A DNA stretch of 64,000 nucleotides from Streptomyces sp. TP-A0356. GTDB taxonomy: Bacteria > Actinomycetota > Actinomycetes > Streptomycetales > Streptomycetaceae. The translations under genes and the position numbers were made by a program. The notes under the pieces were generated by a model, which made no database searches, had not been told where the DNA came from, and saw only the letters and a program-made list of their open reading frames with translations. Where the stretch lies: assembly GCF_001417775.1 (NCBI RefSeq), contig NZ_BBZJ01000018.1, positions 124,001 through 188,000 on the forward strand. Direction: 5' to 3'. Positions within the stretch are counted from its first letter, which is position 1; each line of letters opens with the position of its first letter. Below, piece by piece: positions 7,843 to 14,693 of the stretch.

Positions 7843-9114
7843 GTGCCCACGCAGGTCAGTTACCGAAGCATCCCCTGGGGGCTGCCCAGGCGGCTGCCGG
7901 TGGTCCCGCTGCCCTTGGCCGGGGAGTCCTTCTTCAGCTGGGTCGACCACCTCGCCCACACCTACGAGGTCCACCGCGGCCCGATGATGCACACGCTGGG
8001 CCTGATACAGACCGCGCCGCAATGGGCCGCGCGGGATCTGATCCGCTACACGATGCAGCTGCCTGCGCAGGCATCCCGGGTCGTGGGAACGGCGACGGGC
8101 CTGACCACCCGGGAACTCGCCTTGATGACACTCGAGGACATCGGGCCCCCCTACGCCGGCATCTCAGCGTCCCGTATGCCGAAGGAGACCTGGGCGTTCT
8201 GCCCGAAGTGCCTGGCCCCCGGGGGCCGCTGGCCGCTGTGGTGGTACGAGCCGTGGGCCGTGGCCTGTCCGGTGCACCTGTGCTACCTGGTCTCCTTCTG
8301 CCCCCGCTGCGACACTCCGTTCACGCCGGAAAGGACCAGCTCACGCTGGGGCTCCGCACTGCGGTGCAGGGGCTTTCGCGACCCCTACCTCCGCCTCCTG
8401 CCTCCGGGCACGCGCCGCGAGCACTGCGGCATGACCCTGTCGGAGATCGACACCACGCCGGTCAGCGATCCCGTCGTACTCGATGCCGTGAACCAGCTGC
8501 GGCACGGTCTCACCTCCCGCGGCCGGCCCCGCTTGTGGCTGCGCACCTACCACGTACTGAACGCGCTCTTCGACCGGCCTGTCTTCGAAGTCCGCTCCTT
8601 CGACAGCCCGGATCCCGTCCTGCAGCGCCGCTACTCACCCCAGCGCATCACCGCTCCGGGCTACGTGGTCGACTCCAGCGGGTTCCTGGAGCCCGGCCGC
8701 ACGCTCTCCGACGGCACCCACTTGTCCTACCGCGACCCGATCACCAGAGCCTGCAGGCTCAGCGTGCTCGGGAAAATCCTGGGCTCTCACGACATGAGCG
8801 CCACCGCCCAAGAGCTGCTGGAGATACGCAGCCGCGTCAGGATGCGCCGCTACCTGACTGCGTACCGGTCACCCGATCCACGAGCTGCCAGTGTCCGGCT
8901 GCACCGCTTCCTCGACGATGTCTTCGGCCCCGGCGAGTTCGCCACGCTCAAGCGGTCCCGACGGACACTGACACCCGAGCACCATCCCGGCCCCTCCAGC
9001 AACAACTTCATATCGCGAAGACCCTTCCGCTCCCAGCGACCGCTGCGCCTGCCGCCGTCCCGGATCGACCAGACCGAACAGGATCCCCATGCCGCAGCCG
9101 CACCCGACAGGTGA
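7843..9114 (+). CDS. tniQ: TniQ family protein (second copy)
   Basis: A 423-residue TniQ protein with a GTG start 7 nt after the XRE regulator. It has the signature RRLPVVPLPLAGESFFSWVDHL (16-37) and zinc motifs CPKC (120-123), CPVH (142-145) and CPRC (153-156) around RWPLWWYEPWAV. It lacks the long C-terminal domain of the copy at 5731. It is clearly a paralogue of the next gene and of the partial gene at 1-496: the three share VVPLP, the SW.DHL or SWLGHL motif and RWPL. The arginine- and proline-rich tail may be unstructured. Its stop lies inside the next tniQ (26-nt overlap), so the two are probably translated together and might form a heteromeric target-recognition complex; that is inference. 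Confidence 0.92.
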   Translation: MPTQVSYRSIPWGLPRRLPVVPLPLAGESFFSWVDHLAHTYEVHRGPMMHTLGLIQTAPQWAARDLIRYTMQLPAQASRVVGTATGLTTRELALMTLEDIGPPYAGISASRMPKETWAFCPKCLAPGGRWPLWWYEPWAVACPVHLCYLVSFCPRCDTPFTPERTSSRWGSALRCRGFRDPYLRLLPPGTRREHCGMTLSEIDTTPVSDPVVLDAVNQLRHGLTSRGRPRLWLRTYHVLNALFDRPVFEVRSFDSPDPVLQRRYSPQRITAPGYVVDSSGFLEPGRTLSDGTHLSYRDPITRACRLSVLGKILGSHDMSATAQELLEIRSRVRMRRYLTAYRSPDPRAASVRLHRFLDDVFGPGEFATLKRSRRTLTPEHHPGPSSNNFISRRPFRSQRPLRLPPSRIDQTEQDPHAAAAPDR

Positions 9115-10279
9115 GGACGGCCCTCAGCCAGCACGGACGACGCCCCGCAGGCTGCCCGTCGTCCCGCTTCCGCAGCCCTGCGAATCACTGTTCAGCTGGG
9201 TCGATCACCTGGCCGCTGAATATAAGACGGACCGTACCCAGACCATGGCCCGGCTCGGACTGGAGCCAGCGACCGCGCACGCAGCCCGGCTTGCCCGCTA
9301 CACCGCCGAACTCCCCCTCGCCTCCGCACTCCCGCTGCTCGCCGCAACCGGCCTCGACCCCCAGCAGCTGCGTGCCATGACTCTCTTCGGCATCGTCAAA
9401 CGCAGCGAGGGCAGGGTGCCGCGCCATCCCGACTTCCGCTGGGCCCCGGAAGAGACCTGGGCATTCTGCCCCCAGTGCCTGAAACCTCCAGAGCGATGGC
9501 CCCTGTGGTGGTACCACTCCTGGGCGGTGATGTGCCCCACACATGACTGCTACACCGCGTCCTACTGCCCGGACTGCGGCTCACCGTTCTCCCCCTCCCT
9601 CCTGCGCGGCGACGCCCCGGGCACATGCCCCGGATTCCTGCGGCGCGACGACAACGCTCTCGCGCCGCCTGGCCGGCGCCGCGCCAAGCGCAAACGCTGT
9701 GGCCGGCCCCTGTGGGAGATCGAAACGCCGCCCGTCACCGACCCCGCCCTGCGCTCCATCCATCAACGCCTGGTCCGGCTCGACGCCGAGGACACGGCCG
9801 CTCACCCCGACCTTGAACAGTGGTACGACGACCTGCGGACCTTGAGGATCCTCCTCGAAGAACCTCACGCGCTGCGTGTCCAGGTCTTCACCAGCACCGA
9901 CCCGGCCCTCCGGCAGCGCTTCGACGGCGACGAAGTCTCCATGCGCTGGGACCACTTTGACGACGCCGACAGCCTCGTCGGCTGGCAGCGCTCCGACTGC
10001 GGCTTCCTCTACCCGTGGCGCCGCACGTCACCGAGCAGCTCCAGACAGCAACGCGATCCGGTCACCGCGGCCGCCAAGCTCACCGTCATCAGCGAGGTCC
10101 TCGACAGCCCGGACCCTGCCGCTGCCGCCCGACGCGTCTTCCGCACCCCTTCCCCAGCGACACTCCGCGATTTCGGCCACAGCCTGCCCCCGTACATGCA
10201 CCGGGCCAGCACCCACCTGCACGAACTCCTCAGCCAGGCCCTCGACGAGCATGCCTTCGCCGAACTCTCTGATGCCTGA
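9089..10279 (+). CDS. tniQ: TniQ family protein (third copy)
   Basis: A 396-residue TniQ protein with RRLPVVPLPQPCESLFSWVDHL (20-41) and zinc motifs CPQC (127-130), CPTH (149-152) and CPDC (160-163). ATG 9089 lies 26 nt before the upstream stop. The C-terminal half (about 200-396) is alpha-helical looking and aligns by eye with the copy at 7843 (both end the zinc region with a segment like MTLSEIDTTPVSDP or LWEIETPPVTDP), so the pair arose by tandem duplication. It is the last gene of xre-tniQ-tniQ. A role in target choice is inferred from family membership; whether the copies recognise different sites cannot be seen. Confidence 0.92.
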   Translation: MPQPHPTGEDGPQPARTTPRRLPVVPLPQPCESLFSWVDHLAAEYKTDRTQTMARLGLEPATAHAARLARYTAELPLASALPLLAATGLDPQQLRAMTLFGIVKRSEGRVPRHPDFRWAPEETWAFCPQCLKPPERWPLWWYHSWAVMCPTHDCYTASYCPDCGSPFSPSLLRGDAPGTCPGFLRRDDNALAPPGRRRAKRKRCGRPLWEIETPPVTDPALRSIHQRLVRLDAEDTAAHPDLEQWYDDLRTLRILLEEPHALRVQVFTSTDPALRQRFDGDEVSMRWDHFDDADSLVGWQRSDCGFLYPWRRTSPSSSRQQRDPVTAAAKLTVISEVLDSPDPAAAARRVFRTPSPATLRDFGHSLPPYMHRASTHLHELLSQALDEHAFAELSDA

Positions 10280-10501
10280 CCGCTCCCGCAGGCGGACCAG
10301 CGATCAGGGACGATCAGGCACGCCCTCTGGGGGCGACGGAAGCCGCTTGCCCCGGGCGGAGGAAACCCGAGAAGTCCGTCGAGGCAAGATGATCACGAGT
10401 GCCCTGTCACACATCCCCCGTTGGCATTCGGTCCCAGACGGACGTCCGCGGCGGGGACCCGACGAGATGACATATTCGAACTGACATGCGATGATGATCG
10501 C

Positions 10502-10545
10502 GGTTTCAAAAACGCCACCTCGAATGAGGTATGGTTTTTGAAACC
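10502..10545. promoter_or_regulatory. Nested 44-bp AT-rich dyad upstream of the 10566 operon
   Basis: Outer arms GGTTTCAAAAAC (10502-10513) and its exact complement (10534-10545) enclose a second inverted repeat, ACCTC (10517-10521) and GAGGT (10526-10530), around GAAT. It ends 20 bp before the GTG of the next gene and is the only clearly AT-rich patch in the 286-bp gap from 10280. It may be a cooperative operator, for instance of the XRE-ImmA/IrrE protein, or a leader hairpin. The rest of the gap shows nothing recognisable. Confidence 0.6.
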
Positions 10546-10565
10546 CACGGTTGTCTGGAGGGGCT

Positions 10566-11201
10566 GTGCAGAACCTGGATCCCGAGTGGTGCGTGCAGCG
10601 GCTCGCGCAGCTCGACTTCTCGAATGACCTCTTCCATGGGGCGCTCGACCTGGCGGCGGCCGATGTCCGCAATTGCACCGACTTCGACGCGCCGGCCATG
10701 GCCGGGTTCACGTTCTGGAGCCGCACCAACCGGTACCTCGCCGAGACGCTTCACCCGGACGGGTGGGGCCACACTTCGCGGGACAGCATCCTCCGGATGA
10801 TCCACCCCAGCATGAGTCACGCGGTCACGGCGATCAGCGCCCAGGGAGGCGTCGGCGATCTGAATGCCCGGGTGAAGTCGAAGAACCCGAAGGGTCCTGC
10901 CATGGCCCGCCTGGTGGAGAGGAATGGCCAGTTCGCGTTCCTCAGCCACGACGAGGTGCTGTACGGCCGTGAGCTCGACCAGATCCCGACGTGGTGCCTG
11001 CTCTACAAGTGGGACAAGGGAGTGATCTCCGCCGAGCTGTCCCTGCCGATCAAGATGAACGGGAAGTTCGTCGATGAGTGGCAGGAGCGCATCCCTCTGG
11101 TGCTGCCCGACCTGGGCGACCCCGGTGCGGACATCGCGCTGCTGGACGATCCGGGCGACGACAGCGGCCCGGACGTTGTCGTGGAGCTGCTGGGGGGCTG
11201 A
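10566..11201 (+). CDS. Hypothetical protein, first gene of XRE-ImmA/IrrE operon
   Basis: A 211-residue protein I do not recognise. GTG 10566 follows a GGAGGGG ribosome site and starts MQNLDPEWCVQRLAQLDFSNDLFHGALDLAAADVRNCTDFDAPAMAGFTFWSRTNRYLAETL. The sequence looks globular and soluble, with an acidic C-terminus (DPGADIALLDDPGDDSGPD) and no membrane segment or metal motif. It lies 37 nt before the XRE-ImmA/IrrE gene. In many systems such metallopeptidases are paired with the gene product they regulate or cleave, so this could be a toxin or effector partner. That is inference from position only. Confidence 0.75.
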   Translation: MQNLDPEWCVQRLAQLDFSNDLFHGALDLAAADVRNCTDFDAPAMAGFTFWSRTNRYLAETLHPDGWGHTSRDSILRMIHPSMSHAVTAISAQGGVGDLNARVKSKNPKGPAMARLVERNGQFAFLSHDEVLYGRELDQIPTWCLLYKWDKGVISAELSLPIKMNGKFVDEWQERIPLVLPDLGDPGADIALLDDPGDDSGPDVVVELLGG

Positions 11202-11238
11202 CCGGAATGTAGAAGTGCGGACGTGGGAGCTGAGGAAA

Positions 11239-12330
11239 GTGTTCACCCCTGAACGGCTGGTCCTTGCCCGTAAGAGGCGACGGATGACGTTGGCCGAGCT
11301 GGCCCGTCGGTCTGGGTTCTCGGCGCAGAGCATCACTGCGTTCGAGAACCACCGCAGACCGCCGTCGCCGGAGACGCTTTCCTCCCTCGCGGCCGCGCTT
11401 CACTACCCGGTCGCGTTCTTCGAGGCTCCTCCGCCGGCTCAACTGCAGCTGGACGCGGTCAGTTTCAGGGCGCCGTCGAAAATGACAGCCTCGGAGCGTG
11501 ACAGCGCGCTGAGCTCAGGGGCCGTGGCCGTGGCGCTCAACACCTGGCTGACAGGGTTGTTCAAACTGCCGAGGCCGAACGTGCCGACCTATCCCCATCT
11601 GAAGCCGGAGGCAGCGGCCGAGCAGGTGCGCGCCGCGTGGGGCCTGGGGGAGGCGCCCGTCCCCAACACGGTGCACCTGCTGGAGGCCAACGGTGTGCGT
11701 GTGTTCTCCCTGCCGTCGGACTGCCTGGACATCGACGCTTTTTCGACCATCAACGCGGGCACCCCTTACGTCTTCCTGAACACCCGCAAGACCGGGGAAC
11801 GGGGCCGCTTCGATGCCGCCCACGAGCTCGGGCATCTCGTACTGCACTGTGAGCACCGCATCCCCCACGGGCGGGACTCCGAGGGCGAGGCCAACGACTT
11901 CGCCTCCGCCTTCCTCATGCCGCGGGCCGGGATCCTCGCCCAGAGGCTCAACAACGCCTCTCTCGACCGGATACTGAGCGCCAAGCGCAAGTGGGGCGTG
12001 TCGGCCATGGCCCTGACCTACCGGCTGCGCAAGCTCGAGCTGCTCTCCGAATGGCGCTACACCCAGACCGTCAAGGAGCTCGCGCGCAGGGGATACCGCC
12101 GTGACGAGCCGGGATCTTCCCTTGTCCGCGAGAGCAGCCAGTTGCTCGCAAAGGTGTTCGAGGCGCTGCGCCAGCCCTTGAGTATGTCGCCGGCAGATGT
12201 CGCGGCTGAGTTGAACATCTATCCTGAGGAACTCAATGAGTACGTCTTCGGCTTGGTCCCTATCGGCGTCGACGGAGGCGGCAGGCAGTCGGCGCCCGTG
12301 CGGCCCGACCTGCGGTTGATCAAGGGGTAG
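11239..12330 (+). CDS. XRE-family regulator fused to ImmA/IrrE metallopeptidase
   Basis: A 363-residue two-domain protein. Residues 1-60 are an XRE helix-turn-helix (FTPERLVLARKRRRMTLAELARRSGFSAQSITAFENHRRPPSPETL). The rest is an ImmA/IrrE (COG2856) zinc peptidase with the HExxH motif in AHELGHLVLH (H195, E196) and a downstream glutamate helix (EGEANDFASAFLMP). Family members cleave repressors or sense stress and often control mobile-element excision or toxin-antitoxin genes. GTG 11239 is preferred over GTG 11215: it has GGGAG 9 nt upstream and gives the usual FTPERL start. It probably controls its own operon, the nested dyad at 10502 being the obvious candidate site. Confidence 0.88.
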   Translation: MFTPERLVLARKRRRMTLAELARRSGFSAQSITAFENHRRPPSPETLSSLAAALHYPVAFFEAPPPAQLQLDAVSFRAPSKMTASERDSALSSGAVAVALNTWLTGLFKLPRPNVPTYPHLKPEAAAEQVRAAWGLGEAPVPNTVHLLEANGVRVFSLPSDCLDIDAFSTINAGTPYVFLNTRKTGERGRFDAAHELGHLVLHCEHRIPHGRDSEGEANDFASAFLMPRAGILAQRLNNASLDRILSAKRKWGVSAMALTYRLRKLELLSEWRYTQTVKELARRGYRRDEPGSSLVRESSQLLAKVFEALRQPLSMSPADVAAELNIYPEELNEYVFGLVPIGVDGGGRQSAPVRPDLRLIKG

Positions 12331-12427
12331 CTGGCGCGGCTAACCGCCGCAGGCATGACAATGATCCGCTCACAACCGGCCTGCCCGCAGGGGCCGCAGG
12401 TCGGGACTTCCCGGAAAGACGTGACGC

Positions 12428-12928
12428 ATGAAGGTCCTGGGTGTGGCTGTCTCAGCAGGCGCGATCCACTACGGAGCACTCACTGCCGCCCAGGGCACGC
12501 AGGACATATCTCACCCGCCAGGGGCCCCGGAACGCCTGGTGCCCGCGCTCGGCCTGACGGGAGCTCAGCGACTTGGGGACACCCACCAGAGGATCGCCCA
12601 GGAGATCCGTGTGTTGCAGCCCGACGCCGTGATCATCGTGGCGACCCGCAGGAAGAACCAGTGGGTGTACCGCGAAGCATTCGACCGCATCTCGCTGATC
12701 TCGGCACTCATGCTGTCCTGCGTGGAGCAGGGGGTCACATGCGAAGAGTGGAGCACGGAGCGAATCGGTAAGCTCGTCGGCGTCCCTGCGCCCAAGCTGG
12801 CCTCGTTCGACTGCAAAGAGGCCGGGTTCGCTCAGCTCCCCCTGTACTGGGCGGCCGGGCGCGTGCAGGCGTTCGCCGCGGCCAAGGCCTACGTCGTCGA
12901 GATGTCCAGCGAGAGCAGCGAAGGATAA
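12428..12928 (+). CDS. Hypothetical protein with possible RNase H-like (RuvC-type) fold
   Basis: A 166-residue protein beginning MKVLGVAVSAGAIHYGAL, followed by EIRVLQPDAVIIVATRRK, DRISLISALMLSCVEQGVTCEEWSTERIGKLVG. This strand/helix order (GVxxSxxxI, then LQPDAVII, then a helix, then a C-terminal strand) resembles RuvC-like/RNase H-fold proteins, but the first catalytic Asp is replaced, so nuclease activity is doubtful. The fold suggestion is mine and weak. It lies 5 nt upstream of the kinase gene and is surely cotranscribed with it. This pairing suggests a sensor or substrate of the kinase. Confidence 0.75.
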   Translation: MKVLGVAVSAGAIHYGALTAAQGTQDISHPPGAPERLVPALGLTGAQRLGDTHQRIAQEIRVLQPDAVIIVATRRKNQWVYREAFDRISLISALMLSCVEQGVTCEEWSTERIGKLVGVPAPKLASFDCKEAGFAQLPLYWAAGRVQAFAAAKAYVVEMSSESSEG

Positions 12929-12933
12929 GGGCA

Positions 12934-13995
12934 GTGAACGAGCGCGAGAGACCGCTCATCCTGGACTACGAGTGCCTCCACAGCATGCCGGGCGGCCTGC
13001 GTGAGGTGCGCGTGTGGCTGGATCCGGTCCTGGAGACGTGGCTGGTCGGCAAACGCATTGACCTGTCCGAAGTCCAGGGCGCGGACCTGGTGGAGCCCCG
13101 GGTCATGGAGATGATCAACCACCCGAACGTGGTGAAGGTGCGTTCGGTCGCGAGCATCCCCAGTTACAAAGCGCCCATGCAGGTAGTCGAAGTGTTCATG
13201 CCCTACTACGAGAAAGGCAGCATCACCGACGCGATGCTCGAGGGCGAGCACTTCACAGCAGCCCAGTCGCTGCGCATCATCCGCGCGGCCCTGCAAGGCC
13301 TGGCCGAGATGCATGAGCGGTACAAGATCCTTCACCGCGACGTGAAGAGCCCGAACCTGTTCCTCACCGGCGACGCCGACACGGTAAAGATCGGCGACCT
13401 GGGCCTGGCCGGTGCCATGGACGACACAGGCAGAGCTCCCTGTGTAAACGCGCCTCACCTGTACGCTCCGCCCGAACTGTTGACCGGAGAGGCACTGACC
13501 CGGTCCTCCGACCTGTACTCCCTCGGCGTGGTCCTTCTCGAACTGCTCCGGGGGAGATTCGACTATGCCTCGTACACGACCACCGACGTGGTCGACGCAC
13601 TCCTGGCCGGCCAGCCACCTTTGCGCAAAGAGGACACGGTCCTGCCCGCATGGGTGTGCAAGTCGCTGCGGAAGCTCGTCCAGAAAGCCACCGACCCCAA
13701 CCCGGCCCGCCGCTTCCAGACGGCCCGGGAGATGAGCGACCAGATCGCCAAGATCCGCATCGCGGACTGGCAGGAGACCGAGGAACAGACCTGGGAGGCG
13801 CCATTCCTCCGCAACCCGAAGACCCGCGTGCGCATCACAGCGAAACCCTCCAAAGAGGGAGGGATCATCCTGACCACGCACCGCAAGAAGACGCTCTCAT
13901 GGCGCCGACTGGGAAAGGATGCAACGGTCCCCAGCTTGGATCACAGCGCCGCGCTGGCCGTCTTCGAGAGCGCCAACAGTCTGGCCGTCAGCTGA
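12934..13995 (+). CDS. Serine/threonine protein kinase (Hanks type, soluble)
   Basis: A 353-residue protein with a kinase domain over about residues 20-270: VGKRIDL with the probable ATP-lysine, LVEPRVMEMINHPNVVKV (helix C), catalytic loop ILHRDVKSPN (H134, D136), DLG in place of DFG (D155), the PPE motif and SSDLYSLGVVLLELLRG. The glycine-rich loop is degenerate. No membrane segment or PASTA repeats, unlike housekeeping PknB-type kinases. The C-terminal 80 residues are basic (TKAKPSKEGGIILTTHRKKTLSWRRL). GTG 12934 follows 5 nt after the upstream gene. Cargo kinases in phage-defence islands (such as Stk2 or BREX PglW relatives) act by phosphorylating host proteins on infection; that role here is inference. 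Its end overlaps the opposing gene by 55 bp. Confidence 0.9.
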   Translation: MNERERPLILDYECLHSMPGGLREVRVWLDPVLETWLVGKRIDLSEVQGADLVEPRVMEMINHPNVVKVRSVASIPSYKAPMQVVEVFMPYYEKGSITDAMLEGEHFTAAQSLRIIRAALQGLAEMHERYKILHRDVKSPNLFLTGDADTVKIGDLGLAGAMDDTGRAPCVNAPHLYAPPELLTGEALTRSSDLYSLGVVLLELLRGRFDYASYTTTDVVDALLAGQPPLRKEDTVLPAWVCKSLRKLVQKATDPNPARRFQTAREMSDQIAKIRIADWQETEEQTWEAPFLRNPKTRVRITAKPSKEGGIILTTHRKKTLSWRRLGKDATVPSLDHSAALAVFESANSLAVS

Positions 13996-14348
13996 CGCAC
14001 AGCGAACTCCACAACCTGCCCCTCCTGTGGTGACAGGTCCCTGTCGGCCATAGCCTCGGCGAAGTCGGCCGTCTCGTACCTCGCCGCGTTTCCCGCACCG
14101 ACAGGCACCAGCGCGCCCGAACGCGCGAGTTCCCAGATCTCGGCCCGCACGCGCCGCGCATCAACGCCCCCTTGCCCGATCATCGGAGCAAGCACCTCAC
14201 GCCACGTTTCGGCGTGCTCGCCAGGCGAGCCTGCCCAGAGCTGCTCCACAAGGACTTCGGCCGCCCACGCATGCCTCGGCAGAGAACGCTCCGGTAGACG
14301 GGCAATGCACGCCACGAGCAGAGCGCCTTGAGGCGAGAGCGCTTCCAC
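13941..14348 (-). CDS. Hypothetical 135-aa protein
   Basis: GTG 14348 with a strong GAGGAGG ribosome site 8 nt upstream supports translation. The product (MEALSPQGALLVACIARLPERSLPRHAWAAEVLVEQL...) looks like an alpha-helical, possibly winged-helix protein. The segment ARRVRAEIWELARSGALVPVG fits the recognition part of such a fold. I do not recognise the family. Its last 55 nt overlap the 3' end of the kinase gene on the other strand, so the two convergent transcripts can form antisense RNA. It may belong with the large nuclease-like gene upstream on the same strand, though 345 bp separate them. Confidence 0.72.
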   Translation of the reverse strand: MEALSPQGALLVACIARLPERSLPRHAWAAEVLVEQLWAGSPGEHAETWREVLAPMIGQGGVDARRVRAEIWELARSGALVPVGAGNAARYETADFAEAMADRDLSPQEGQVVEFAVRQLTARLLALSKTASAAL

Positions 14349-14693
14349 AGCTGGCTCCTCCTCAATAGCAGCGGCGTTACTCAGTCAACAGTCTGCAGAG
14401 GACTTGTCCTTTCAGCGTGCCGGACAGGCTACAGACACGCAAGACTCACCGTCATGACTTATTGCACACTTGTTCGATTTTGATCGGGTTGAGTCCGTCA
14501 CGGCAAGGCTGGACGCATTAGCCCTTGACTGCGCCGGCGAGCACAGTCGCCACAGCTGACGCCAACAGACTCTGTCCGTCTGCCCCGCCCGTTGCTGCCG
14601 CCGATCACCGGACACGGCGCTTCGACGGCAGGAGGCTGAAGCGCGGCACCCGGGGGGGCGGAGCGCGTCGTGGTGCTGCAGCGGCGCTGGGTA
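14349..14693. other. Gap without a convincing gene
   Basis: 345 bp between the 135-aa protein and the end of the large nuclease-like gene, both on minus. Its right part (14430-14520) is relatively AT-rich and may hold the promoter of the 135-aa gene. Short frames are present but lack ribosome sites. No repeat, RNA gene or mobile element is apparent. Confidence 0.5.
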
